This document shows, in pieces, positions 34,805-43,566 of a stretch of 59,450 bases of DNA. This DNA comes from Fen-7 sp041494285. GTDB lineage: Archaea; Halobacteriota; Methanosarcinia; Methanotrichales; Methanotrichaceae. Under the pieces are notes generated by a model that saw nothing but the letters and a program-made list of their open reading frames with translations, had not been told where the DNA came from and made no database searches. The stretch spans positions 1 to 59,450 of the forward strand of contig JBGQAL010000001.1 in NCBI GenBank assembly GCA_041494285.1. The letters are read 5' to 3'. Numbering within the stretch: the stretch's first letter is position 1; each line of letters begins with the position of its first letter. A program made the position numbers and the translations under genes.

Positions 34805-34913
34805 GTTGATAACCCTTGAAGCGTAACCTTTGAAACTGCTAGGTTGGGATACAGGTAGATATACCTTCCTCAAAGATCGATCAGCTTAAAGCTTACAAAG
34901 GGGATTGGATGTC

Positions 34914-35450
34914 ATGAAGTCCTCCTTCAAGAGAGATACTAAAGAGACCAAGATTTCGGTTACCTTGGACCTTGACGGCTCAGGGTCAAACGAAGTCGCC
35001 ACAGGAATAGAGCTTCTGGACGAGATTCTGGTTGTATTAGCAAAATCATCCGGGTTCGACTTGACTGTAAAAGCTAAAGGCGACCTTGCGACAGGAGACC
35101 ACCACACGGCGGAGGACGTTGGCATTGCTCTCGGCAGCGTTCTTGGTAAGCTGATTCAGAAAGGAATAGGCAGCTCCCTGGTGCCTTCTGGAGAGTGCCT
35201 GGCTCTGGCAGCAGTTCGTTTCAGCGAGCCGGGATACTCCGGAGACTTCGAATTCCAAAGCCATGAAATGGGCAGCATGGCCCTCGAGAACTTCGGCCAC
35301 TTCGCCAGGACCGTCGCCTACAACGGCCGCTTTACCCTTCACCTGAACGCAAAGGGCGGCGACGATCATCAGAAGATTGACGCCATGACGGTTGCGCTAG
35401 GGAGGGCCTTGAGAAGAGCAGCAGTCGATAGCGTACCGGAAATAAGATGA
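34914..35450 (+). CDS. hisB: Imidazoleglycerol-phosphate dehydratase homologue with altered metal site
   Basis: The 178-residue protein is plainly homologous to HisB across its length (RDTKETKISVTLDLDGSG, GFDLTVKAKGDL, DHHTAEDVGIALG). However, metal and substrate residues differ. The canonical LDHM/FDHL reads LDEIL, the following AKHG reads AKSSG, and the second HHxxE reads DHQKID. Only the first HHxxE motif (HHTAED) and GHF are intact. The C terminus stops about 15-20 residues early. It may be a catalytically weakened or repurposed paralogue; a true hisB may exist elsewhere. ATG at 34914 is preferred over TTG at 34905 because GGGGA (34900-34904) abuts the latter. Confidence 0.8.
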   Translation: MKSSFKRDTKETKISVTLDLDGSGSNEVATGIELLDEILVVLAKSSGFDLTVKAKGDLATGDHHTAEDVGIALGSVLGKLIQKGIGSSLVPSGECLALAAVRFSEPGYSGDFEFQSHEMGSMALENFGHFARTVAYNGRFTLHLNAKGGDDHQKIDAMTVALGRALRRAAVDSVPEIR

Positions 35451-35474
35451 ATTAAGCTGCATGATATCCTTCGG

Positions 35475-37004
35475 CTATGTCAACATCAGCGACTTCCCTG
35501 TCATGGCCTTCGGCACAGGAATGCCCACGAGATCAAGGATCGTTGGTGCCACATCGGCCAGGACGCCGCCATCTCTAAGCTGGTGCTCTTTCCCATCATC
35601 CAAGATCAAAACAAACGGCACAGGATTGGTTGTGTGAGCAGTGTGTGGCTGGCCGGTATCCAGGTCTATCATCTTCTCGGCATTGCCGTGATCTGCGATC
35701 AGCAGAACAGCTCCGCTTTGAGCCAGAATCTCCTCCACCACTAGGCCTACACAGCCATCAACTGTCTCCACTGCTTTCACCGCCGCTTCGAAGATGCCGG
35801 TGTGACCTACCATGTCCGGGTTGGCGAAGTTCAGGATTATAAGGTGGTAGTTGCCCGAGCGGATTCTCTCAACGACTGCGTCGGTGACCTGGTAGGCGCT
35901 CATCTCGGGCTGGAGATCGTAGGTCGCAACCTTGGGCGAAGGTATCAGAACCCTGTCCTCGGCGGGGTTGGGCTTTTCCTTGCCGCCGTTGAAGAAGTAG
36001 GTCACGTGGGCGTACTTCTCAGTCTCAGCGATCCGGAGCTGCTTTTTGCCTGCTCGGCTTATTATTTCTCCAAGGGTGTCGTCCAGGTTCTGCGGGGCAT
36101 AGGCCACGGGGGCTTTTATGGTGGCATCGTACTGGGTCATACAGGCGAAGTTGACTTTGATGTTAGCCCGCTCAAACTCACTGAAGTCGGGATCCACAAA
36201 GGCCCGCGTGATCTCCCTGGCCCTGTCAGGGCGAAAGTTGAAGAAGATGATGCAATCCCCGTCTTCAATGAGCCCCTGCTGATCAACGATGGTAGGCTTG
36301 AGAAACTCATCGCTTTCGCCTCGGTTGTAGCCATCGGTAACCGCCTGCTCAGGTGTTCCGGCTCGGTAGCCTTTACCTTCTGTCATGGCACGGTACGCCT
36401 GCTCAACCCTCTCCCAGCGTTTGTCTCGGTCCATTGTATAGTAACGGCCGGCAGTGGTGGCCACTTTGCCGACACCGATCGTTCTCATCTTGGAATCTAG
36501 TTCCAGGAAATACGTAAGAGCGCTCTTTGGAGGGACATCTCTTCCGTCCAGCACAGCATGGACATAGACGTCTTTTAATCCTCTCTCCTTTGCCATCTCA
36601 AGAAGCGCGTAGAGGTGAGTGTTGTGGCTGTGGACCCCACCATTCGAGAGAAGGCCAAGAAAGTGTTGCTTCTTGGCATTGGCTCTGGCCTTATCCATAA
36701 CCTCCATTAAAACAGGATTCTCCCTCAGCTTATTCTCTTCTACTGCCAGGCTTATCCTGGTGTAGTCTTGGTAGACCACCCTGCCTGCTCCTAGATTCAG
36801 GTGGCCCACCTCCGAGTTGCCCATCTGTCCCTTGGGGAGACCCACAGCCAGACCTGAAGCTGTAATAATTGTGCTTGGATACTTCTGCATCAGTCTGTCT
36901 AGATTGGGCTTCCTGGCGCTGGCCACTGCATTTCCCTTGGTTTGGGCGCTTATCCCAAAACCGTCCATTATTATGAGAGCTATTGGCTTAAAGCGTTGAA
37001 TCAT
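35475..37004 (-). CDS. gpmI: 2,3-bisphosphoglycerate-independent phosphoglycerate mutase
   Basis: The 509-residue alkaline-phosphatase-superfamily enzyme interconverts 3- and 2-phosphoglycerate with two Mn ions. LIIMDGFGISAQTKGNAV (metal Asp), the catalytic serine in GQMGNSEVGHLNLGAGR (about residue 62), DGRDVPPKSALTYF, and the C-terminal NFANPDMVGHTG and IADHGNAEKM are intact. It is the bacterial-type full-length iPGM rather than the shorter archaeal ApgM. It follows pcm by 96 bases on the same strand. Confidence 0.96.
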   Translation of the reverse strand: MIQRFKPIALIIMDGFGISAQTKGNAVASARKPNLDRLMQKYPSTIITASGLAVGLPKGQMGNSEVGHLNLGAGRVVYQDYTRISLAVEENKLRENPVLMEVMDKARANAKKQHFLGLLSNGGVHSHNTHLYALLEMAKERGLKDVYVHAVLDGRDVPPKSALTYFLELDSKMRTIGVGKVATTAGRYYTMDRDKRWERVEQAYRAMTEGKGYRAGTPEQAVTDGYNRGESDEFLKPTIVDQQGLIEDGDCIIFFNFRPDRAREITRAFVDPDFSEFERANIKVNFACMTQYDATIKAPVAYAPQNLDDTLGEIISRAGKKQLRIAETEKYAHVTYFFNGGKEKPNPAEDRVLIPSPKVATYDLQPEMSAYQVTDAVVERIRSGNYHLIILNFANPDMVGHTGIFEAAVKAVETVDGCVGLVVEEILAQSGAVLLIADHGNAEKMIDLDTGQPHTAHTTNPVPFVLILDDGKEHQLRDGGVLADVAPTILDLVGIPVPKAMTGKSLMLT

Positions 37005-37100
37005 TATAAGACACTAGATCGTGGATTGATCCGGCAAATATATAGGTCTGCTCCCAATGAGTCAGCTTTCTAAGACAAGCATTGAGCTAGATAAGCTCAT

Positions 37101-37739
37101 TTAGCCATCCATTTTGCGCTCTTTGAAGCCGTGCTCTCCGATTAGAGGGACAAAGACTACACCCATCTTCTCCTCGACCACAAAACCATTCTTTCTGGTC
37201 ACTAACAGAAGTTCCTGGTAACCAACCCCAACAGGGATGACCAGCTTTCCTCCCTTTTTGAGCTGATCCTTGAGAGGCTCTGGGACGGCAGGAGCAGTGG
37301 CAGCAACGCTGATCCTGTCATAAGGCGCATGCTCCGGGAGACCAGCGCTTCCATCTCCCTCTACAACTGTTACATTCAAGATGCCTGCCAGTCGGAGGTT
37401 CTCCCTCGCCTGGCCCACTAGCTCTGGTACTCGCTCTACCGAGTAGACATGCCCATCCGGACCGATTATCTCCGCCATAATCGCAGAGTGGTAGCCACTT
37501 CCGCCTCCTATCTCTAGGACGTTCATGTCCTTTTGCAGGTCCAGGATGTCGCACATTATTGCCACCATGTGGGGGGCAGAGATGGTCTGGCCGTGACCGA
37601 TGGGTAGTGGAGTGTCATCGTAGGCTCTAGATCTGATCTCTTCTGGAACAAAAATCTCCCTTGGAACTCTGGTCATGGCCTGAAGGACCTTGTCTCCTAT
37701 CCGGCCCCTCATGGACTCCAGCAGCACCTCCCGGCTCAA
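37101..37739 (-). CDS. pcm: Protein-L-isoaspartate O-methyltransferase
   Basis: The 212-residue SAM-dependent repair enzyme methylates isoaspartyl residues in aged proteins. VPREIFVPEEIRSRAYDDTPLPIGHGQTISAPHMVA, shown here in parts (VPREIFVPE, LPIGHGQTISAPHMVA), is diagnostic, followed by the SAM loop VLEIGGGSGYHSAI. The start is TTG at 37739, with GGGGTAGA upstream, overlapping the stop of the zinc-finger gene by four bases, which indicates translational coupling. Confidence 0.94.
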   Translation of the reverse strand: MSREVLLESMRGRIGDKVLQAMTRVPREIFVPEEIRSRAYDDTPLPIGHGQTISAPHMVAIMCDILDLQKDMNVLEIGGGSGYHSAIMAEIIGPDGHVYSVERVPELVGQARENLRLAGILNVTVVEGDGSAGLPEHAPYDRISVAATAPAVPEPLKDQLKKGGKLVIPVGVGYQELLLVTRKNGFVVEEKMGVVFVPLIGEHGFKERKMDG

Positions 37740-38299
37740 AGCTCTCTACCCCACACCCGGACTATGTCTTTCGCCTCCGCTCTGTCAGCAAACCCTTCAC
37801 CGCGGAGCTTGATCTTGATCACTTGAAACCGGATGCCGTCTATCTCCAGAACCTCTCCTCGCTCGAATACGTCTTTACCTGATGCTCGAGTGTTCAAAGG
37901 ACGAGTCACGCCATTCTTGTAAACGGAAACCTTGAGGGTCACGTCGTCGATAGCTCTGGCCCAAACGGTCTTGATCGCTTCTGCAGGTGCCTTCTCCACT
38001 CGGCGATCGGTCTCCAAAGAAGTGATCTCCGTCAAGACAACGTCCTTGGCCTGGTCGTCTACCAGCAGCTCTCCGCCCACTCTTAGTTCCTCCTGGGCAG
38101 GGAGGTTTACGTTGTACGGTTGAGATGTCCCATCTTTGTTAACGATAACTCTGACATTCGCCAGACGCTCTCGTTCCTTCTGGATAGGGTGGGTTGTTCC
38201 GCAATCCGCACACCTCATCAAGTTCTCTCGCCCGGACTTGACAACGACATGTTCAGTATCTTCGTCACACGCTGGACAGAAGATTTGATCTTGAGGCAT
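37736..38299 (-). CDS. HVO_0476-family zinc finger protein
   Basis: The 187-residue protein has an N-terminal four-cysteine zinc ribbon (FCPACDEDTEH then RCADCGTTHP). The rest is a beta-rich region (about 45-187) with paired segments VRVIVNKDGTSQPYNV and LKVSVYKNGVTRPLNT, possibly duplicated OB/KOW-like units. It is widespread in euryarchaea and of unknown function. It is coupled to pcm by a four-base overlap in a likely operon with gpmI. Confidence 0.85.
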   Translation of the reverse strand: MPQDQIFCPACDEDTEHVVVKSGRENLMRCADCGTTHPIQKERERLANVRVIVNKDGTSQPYNVNLPAQEELRVGGELLVDDQAKDVVLTEITSLETDRRVEKAPAEAIKTVWARAIDDVTLKVSVYKNGVTRPLNTRASGKDVFERGEVLEIDGIRFQVIKIKLRGEGFADRAEAKDIVRVWGREL

Positions 38300-38512
38300 A
38301 GTGGATAATTATCCGGCATGGTATTAAATATGACCGACTGTAGAACTAGCAAAACAGCCAGATAACTTAAGTATTAACTCAGAAGTTACGCCAATATAGT
38401 ATATCAGAATACATATCATAATCATATAATTTTTTAAGCTATCATCTTTCATGAATTCAAGGAAAAATTTTTTAAGCAAGTAGATGATATATCAGAAATG
38501 GAGGACTTTGGT

Positions 38513-38692
38513 ATGAAGAAGGTGGCTTTTTCTCAGGACGAGGAGTGCTGGAGCATAGCCGAGAGCATGGTTGAGGAGATAGAGTTGATAAAAGGCAAGG
38601 AGATCGGAAGGTTATCAATAGATGGTAAGGTCAAAGGTAGTTTCAAGGGGTTGCTCATGAGGGGTGTAAAGATGTCAAAGGTAAAGAAATAG
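38513..38692 (+). CDS. Small basic hypothetical protein
   Basis: The product has 59 residues from ATG at 38513, which has GGAGG at 38500-38504 with eight bases of spacing. An upstream in-frame ATG at 38498 lies too close to use that site. The protein (KKVAFSQDEECWSIAESM, KGKEIGRLSIDGKVKG, ending KMSKVKK) is soluble, with an acidic middle and basic tail. I recognise no family. The upstream 100 bases are AT-rich with TGATATATCA near 38486 and a TTTTTTAA tract. Confidence 0.45.
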   Translation: MKKVAFSQDEECWSIAESMVEEIELIKGKEIGRLSIDGKVKGSFKGLLMRGVKMSKVKK

Positions 38693-39022
38693 TGGCCAAC
38701 CAAGCTTAACAAATATTCCCGACCAACTTTTAAAATCAATTTCTAATGATCGAACACACTAGCTTATACAAATTATTAACATATTCAGCCTCTTGAATCT
38801 CCGTCTGAAGAAATTTAACAGTATATATAAAAACTTTTCATTATCCATTAGCATATGCAGAAACTTATCCATTGACAACTATTGTTCTTCTCAAAATCAA
38901 GCGATAGAATCATCTTAAATTTATTAAATAAAATAATTATTATGTATACCTTCAAGAAATGACGAAAACTATAAATACTTATTTAGTAAGTACTTATTGT
39001 GGATTCGAAAGGGGACTGTCAT
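38693..39022. other. AT-rich intergenic region
   Basis: About 330 bases, strongly AT-rich, hold the promoter of the following membrane protein (TATA-like ATAAATACTTATTTAG near 38971). A shadow frame (38959-39222) overlaps the true gene in another phase. No RNA gene is recognised. Confidence 0.35.
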
Positions 39023-39682
39023 TTGACATCGTCATCCGATCTTGGAAGGGATCTTCAAAGGTTAAATCGCATGCTTCAAGCGGCACACAGAAGCTCCATC
39101 GATATCAAGAACAGTTACGACTTCTATGTTCTGGCCGTCAAAGAGATGAACAAAGACAACATATCGGATGCATATCTGTACTGCGATCGGTCAAGATACG
39201 AGCTAACCAATGCTGTGAATGATGCTAAGATGAACTTGAAGGGATTGAGGCTCCACAGCCTTAGATCCATCTCTTTCTTCTTCAAGCTCTACGGCTTGTA
39301 CGCAGTGGTCTTCGGAATGCTCTCCACTCTTCTGTTCGGTTTTTTGATCTATCGCTATTCTGAACTCACAATACTGGATGTTCCGCTGTGGGCATCCTTT
39401 TTTGCAGGCCTCGGTTCATCGGCGCAGATTCTCTCAGGGGTCGTTGACGACCTGCGAAAGGAGGGCGCAGTGATAAGGTACAAGCGGGTCTGGTACACGG
39501 CTATCCCATTGCTGAGCCTGATATTCGGATACATGGCCTACCTGCTCTTTAGTTCAGGTTTAGTCGCTTTCAACGTGAATTCCCAGAGCAAGATCTTCTC
39601 ATCCATGTTCGTCTGTTTTCTGACAGGGTTTTCCACAAACTGGCTCATAGACAAGCTGTCCAAGATATCCAATAACCTTTAG
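39023..39682 (+). CDS. Four-helix membrane protein of unknown function, TTG start
   Basis: About 219 residues from TTG at 39023, nine bases after GGGGA (39014 region). The frame can also begin with GTG at 38999. The first 85 residues are soluble and helical with heptad-like charge (LGRDLQRLNRMLQAAHRSS). Four hydrophobic segments follow at about 85-110, 122-145, 160-182 and 195-213 (for example FGMLSTLLFGFLIYRY, LLSLIFGYMAYLLF). No catalytic motif or family is recognised. A sensor-like or scaffold role is possible only by topology. Confidence 0.65.
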   Translation: MTSSSDLGRDLQRLNRMLQAAHRSSIDIKNSYDFYVLAVKEMNKDNISDAYLYCDRSRYELTNAVNDAKMNLKGLRLHSLRSISFFFKLYGLYAVVFGMLSTLLFGFLIYRYSELTILDVPLWASFFAGLGSSAQILSGVVDDLRKEGAVIRYKRVWYTAIPLLSLIFGYMAYLLFSSGLVAFNVNSQSKIFSSMFVCFLTGFSTNWLIDKLSKISNNL

Positions 39683-39791
39683 GTTCTGTCAATGACTGAT
39701 GACTTTGAGCGCCAATTTCGCAGTATTTTTGGAATCTTAGACTGCATTGTTTCATTTTATAGATGCTAGACCGTAAAATTTATATCGTTGA

Positions 39792-39945
39792 ATGCCGTAT
39801 AACGGCAATTGCCGTAAGATCAAAGGGTAGGTGAGTGGGGATTGAGTCTACCAAACAATCGATCCGGCTGCCTTGAGGGGCATGCCGGGTCGATTGTCCT
39901 TCGGCATCTATCGAAGAGACCATAACTCAGGCCTTCGGACACGAC
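39792..39945. other. Structured intergenic segment with a long perfect-type stem-loop
   Basis: Between two convergent genes lies CAATCGATCCGGC...GCCGGGTCGATTG at 39856-39896: sixteen pairs including one G-T, extended as TGCC/GGCA with one bulged T and the loop TTGAGG. Upstream, GCCGT-ATA-ACGGC-AATT-GCCGT (39794-39815) can form either of two mutually exclusive hairpins. GGTAG/CTACC and CTTCG/CGAAG pairs flank the big stem. AAAATTTATATCG (39775-39787) upstream resembles a TATA box for a plus-strand transcript. It may be a non-coding RNA or a shared terminator; there is no match to a family I know. Confidence 0.45.
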
Positions 39946-39996
39946 CCGATGTCTCAGAGATATCCCGAGAACGCGTCGCCGAATGGCAAAACGATT

Positions 39997-42900
39997 TTAT
40001 TGGGGTATTACTACCTTTCCTCTATCGGTCCTAATCATGTTGTGGTTGTTCCTGAAATAGCTCGGAGAGATCTCCGGGCTGGTCCAAGCATCGGTGATGT
40101 TACCAATCTCAGTTCCGTTCAGTTTCAGGCTCAGATCTTTCAGGTGAATCTGGGATGCATTGTTCATGATTATGAACTTGGCGGGATTGAACTCCAAGAC
40201 CATGGTCCTGTTTCCTGGCTCTAGTTTGGAGGTGTTTGTGTCTTTGCCCAAGTCATTCCCGCTATCGTCCTCGATCCTACCGTTCAGGTTGTAGGTACCG
40301 GCCTTGATCGCTCTTAACCCCACTCCAACCCCGATCTTGCCTGCCTTTGTAAGGTTTGTGAAGGTTCCATTAAAGTAGGCTGCAAGATGCTGGAACTCAT
40401 CTGGATTTCTCTCTATGGTTATGCTTTTGTTGTATTGGCCCAAGAGATCTCCGTTCTCATTGTACAGGAACAGGCTGGGGATCGCCAGTGGCCCACAAGT
40501 GCCTTTCTTCCATATCTCCTTTCCGTCCACGTCTATGTTTACGTCCCCGCTCTTCTGAAGGCTAGATGTACCTTTCAGCCACTGTATCCTATTGCCCCTA
40601 CAATCCACAAGAGCGCCTTCGACGGTGTAGTTTCCCGGAGACGTGACGTTGACTGCGAATCCGAGGGTCAGTTTGTCAAAGTAGCCGTCTTTATCCTTGT
40701 CTTCGACCTTAGAGTAGTTCAAACCTTTCAAGGACGAGCCGGCTACGGTCAATCTTATCGGAATCGTGAAGGATTGATTGGCGGATCGGATCTCTAAGCT
40801 TCCATCGACGACGCTGCTGGTTGCGTTAACTGGAATTTTGAGGCTGGCATCAACGGTTGCGCTCAACTCGCTCTCTATACTCGTAGGCCCTTTTGTTGAG
40901 ACCCAGGTCCAACTCCCTTGCAGATAGCGCGATATTTCAACGCTGAAGGACTCGTTGTGATCCGATGGCACATTGTTGCCGTAAATCCATATCCTCCACT
41001 TCCCTGGCTCAGGTCGTATCACTTCTGGTGATCCCGTTGTTTCTGACCCAACAGCCGCATAAACTCTCTTGGCTTCAGGATCGAGAAGCACAAAGGCGAT
41101 GTCTCCATTTCCATCCTCGGCGCTCATGTTCGCAGAAATCCTGCTGGTGCCGTTTGGCACATCAAAGAACTTCTCCTGCAGGTCCTTTCTCCCGATCGAC
41201 CCTTTGAATTCCAACATGCTCGCGTTCTCTACAGAACCGGTATAGCTGATGTTGCTCAAGGCTGGCCCTCTGTTTTCAACCTTGAACTGGGCAGTGACTT
41301 TGCCGCCGGGAACCACAGATCCAGCGTTCCAGATCTTGGGATTAGTTTCCACCAACGACTGCTCGAAACTCAGCGTGTAATTCAAGGGTTCCGTCAGGTT
41401 CCTGGCGTGAACGGCCACGAGCCAGCGGCCCGATGGCGGGTCTGTTATGTCCATGGTATCTGCAAGGGCGCTCTTTTCACCTGCATAGTACTCGCTTGTG
41501 GGTGATAACAGGAAAAGATCCAGGTCAGCGCTCTGCTTCCAGCTAAGCCTGGACATGAGCTCGCTTGTGCCGAGGGACACGTCCAGGTAGTAGTACTGCC
41601 ATTTGACGCCCTGAATATCATTCACTTTGACTGCTCTTCCCTTCTGGATTTTAATGGGCTCGGCGATCAATGCCGCCACGGGGACGGTGGAAATGATCTT
41701 ATTGCCTTCGGCGATCTCTATCGTGCCATTGTATTCACCGGCTTTTGTCCCATTGGGCACGCTCATTGTGGCACCGAAGACCTTCTGGCCATTTGCTGGA
41801 ATTCTCCTCGGGAGAGGTTGAAGGGTGACCCAATCGGATATGGCTCCTTTGACTGTTGTACTGATGTTGTTCCTCTCTTTGTTTGTGAAGAAGACGAACT
41901 GGTTTGTGATCTCATCATCATTGGGGGCAAGAGCATAGATCTTCTTCAAAGGACGGTCTGCGCCCGTGTCTAGGCCTACGTACAATCCTTTACCAGCAGA
42001 TAGGTAAGCCCACCGGCCTGCATTCCAGATATCGGGCATCGCACCCGATATATTTGAGTTCAAAAGCCTATAAGACTGGTTCGCGTCCAGCCTTCCAGCC
42101 CCTTGGTAGTACTCCTCGTAGGGCTCTCCCTGGCTGTTGTTCAGCTTTTTAGCGCCTAAGATCATGGCAGCCTTGACACCAGCGGGCGTTAGGCTGGGGT
42201 CGGCCTGAAGCAACAGAGCCGCCAATCCAGCAGCTACAGGCGTGGAGAGGCTGGTACCGGATGCCTTGGCGTAATAATTATCGATGTAATCGGGGTGTTC
42301 GAGGCCAGGCGGAACCGTTGAGACTACATTCACACCCGGCGCGACCACGGACGGCTGGGTCCTTCCATCTCTGGTGGGCCCTGATCCGCTGAAGCTAGCG
42401 ATGTGGTCGTTGAAATCTGATGCACCCATGGTGATTACCTTAACTCCATCTCCTGGAGAGTCTATCAGGCCAGGGGCCAAGGGCACAAAAAGCAAGAGCA
42501 ATAGAACATCTCTGCTCCCTCCGTTCGTCTGGGATATGTCGAACTTTCCCAGATTGATTGGACTTCCTTTGGCCTGGGTCTCGACAAGGGTGCTGGCACC
42601 TGTAAAGCCCTGGGATTGAGTGTTGTTCCGATTACCGGCGGCGACGCACACGACCGCTCCCGCGTCCACGGCATTATCCGCTGCCATGGTCACAGGCGGA
42701 TTAGTCTCCCCCAAATTCATTCCTCCCAGGCTGAGGCTCAGGACCTTCGCGTTATTATCAAGGGCCCATTCCATTCCGGCGATGATGTCCGATATCTTGC
42801 CGTTTCCTTTCTGGTCTATCACTTTCACATTCAACAAGCTGGCTCCAGGGGCAACGCCTCTGTACTTTCCACCGGAAGCAGCACCGGAACCGGCAATGAT

Positions 42901-43494
42901 GCCTGACACCAGGGTTCCGTGCCCTAGAAGATCGTCCGTGGTGGTCTCACCCTCTACGAAGTTTTTCTCGCCGACCACTTTTCCTGCAAGATCTGGATGA
43001 TTCTCATCGATCCCAGAGTCCAGAATGGCCACTGTCACGCCTTTTCCATCTATTCCCTTTGACCAGAGCGGTTCGGCGTTGATCTTATCCGCAGGGATGA
43101 CTGTGCTATTGTCAGGCGCATTGATGTCAGGCTCTGCCACGTGAGTTAAACTATCCAGGTAAACTCCTTTTATGGCATCGCTGACGGTTAGTCTTTTGAT
43201 CGCAGAAGGACTGGCATCCCCTGCTACACCCTTGATCAAGTGATACCTGTACCTAACTTTCAGGTCACCCAGATCGGGCATGTCCTGGCTTTTGGCGATT
43301 ACGATTACCGGTATCTCCTTCTCTTTTCCGTTGTCTAGAAGCTTTTGCAGTGCAGGATCAACCGTTGGTCCGGATGTGCCCGTCCGATCAGAAGACGCCG
43401 ACGCTGGTACTGATGTTGCTGACACATAGGAGGCCAGCAGAAGCAGACCTGCTAGAGTTGCTGCAGAGATCAAGAAAATTTTTTGCTTATCCAT
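39997..43494 (-). CDS. Large exported subtilisin-like serine protease
   Basis: The protein has 1165 residues. A signal peptide (about 1-26) is followed by a propeptide-like region (about 45-110, IPVIVIAKSQDMPDLGDL) and a subtilase domain (about 130-470) with the catalytic triad in VAILDSGID (about 159), LLGHGTLVSG (about 190) and KASGTSLSTPVAAG (about 413). After that come several beta-sandwich, prepeptidase-like and Ig-like modules (about 530-1140). Many N-glycosylation sites are present. No C-terminal membrane helix or PGF motif is seen, so it is probably secreted or bound to the coat non-covalently. Likely role: surface protein processing or peptide scavenging. It is divergent from artA. 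Confidence 0.92.
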   Translation of the reverse strand: MDKQKIFLISAATLAGLLLLASYVSATSVPASASSDRTGTSGPTVDPALQKLLDNGKEKEIPVIVIAKSQDMPDLGDLKVRYRYHLIKGVAGDASPSAIKRLTVSDAIKGVYLDSLTHVAEPDINAPDNSTVIPADKINAEPLWSKGIDGKGVTVAILDSGIDENHPDLAGKVVGEKNFVEGETTTDDLLGHGTLVSGIIAGSGAASGGKYRGVAPGASLLNVKVIDQKGNGKISDIIAGMEWALDNNAKVLSLSLGGMNLGETNPPVTMAADNAVDAGAVVCVAAGNRNNTQSQGFTGASTLVETQAKGSPINLGKFDISQTNGGSRDVLLLLLFVPLAPGLIDSPGDGVKVITMGASDFNDHIASFSGSGPTRDGRTQPSVVAPGVNVVSTVPPGLEHPDYIDNYYAKASGTSLSTPVAAGLAALLLQADPSLTPAGVKAAMILGAKKLNNSQGEPYEEYYQGAGRLDANQSYRLLNSNISGAMPDIWNAGRWAYLSAGKGLYVGLDTGADRPLKKIYALAPNDDEITNQFVFFTNKERNNISTTVKGAISDWVTLQPLPRRIPANGQKVFGATMSVPNGTKAGEYNGTIEIAEGNKIISTVPVAALIAEPIKIQKGRAVKVNDIQGVKWQYYYLDVSLGTSELMSRLSWKQSADLDLFLLSPTSEYYAGEKSALADTMDITDPPSGRWLVAVHARNLTEPLNYTLSFEQSLVETNPKIWNAGSVVPGGKVTAQFKVENRGPALSNISYTGSVENASMLEFKGSIGRKDLQEKFFDVPNGTSRISANMSAEDGNGDIAFVLLDPEAKRVYAAVGSETTGSPEVIRPEPGKWRIWIYGNNVPSDHNESFSVEISRYLQGSWTWVSTKGPTSIESELSATVDASLKIPVNATSSVVDGSLEIRSANQSFTIPIRLTVAGSSLKGLNYSKVEDKDKDGYFDKLTLGFAVNVTSPGNYTVEGALVDCRGNRIQWLKGTSSLQKSGDVNIDVDGKEIWKKGTCGPLAIPSLFLYNENGDLLGQYNKSITIERNPDEFQHLAAYFNGTFTNLTKAGKIGVGVGLRAIKAGTYNLNGRIEDDSGNDLGKDTNTSKLEPGNRTMVLEFNPAKFIIMNNASQIHLKDLSLKLNGTEIGNITDAWTSPEISPSYFRNNHNMIRTDRGKVVIPQ

Positions 43495-43566
43495 AATAAT
43501 ACCTGTTTAGAGGTGAGTCCCCAACCACTCATCGATGATCGTCAATGGACTTAGTGTAAGTAGATA

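Noticed and set aside
39792..39945. Structured intergenic segment as RNase P RNA or SRP RNA
   Set aside because: None of the conserved core sequences of those RNAs is present and the segment is too short.
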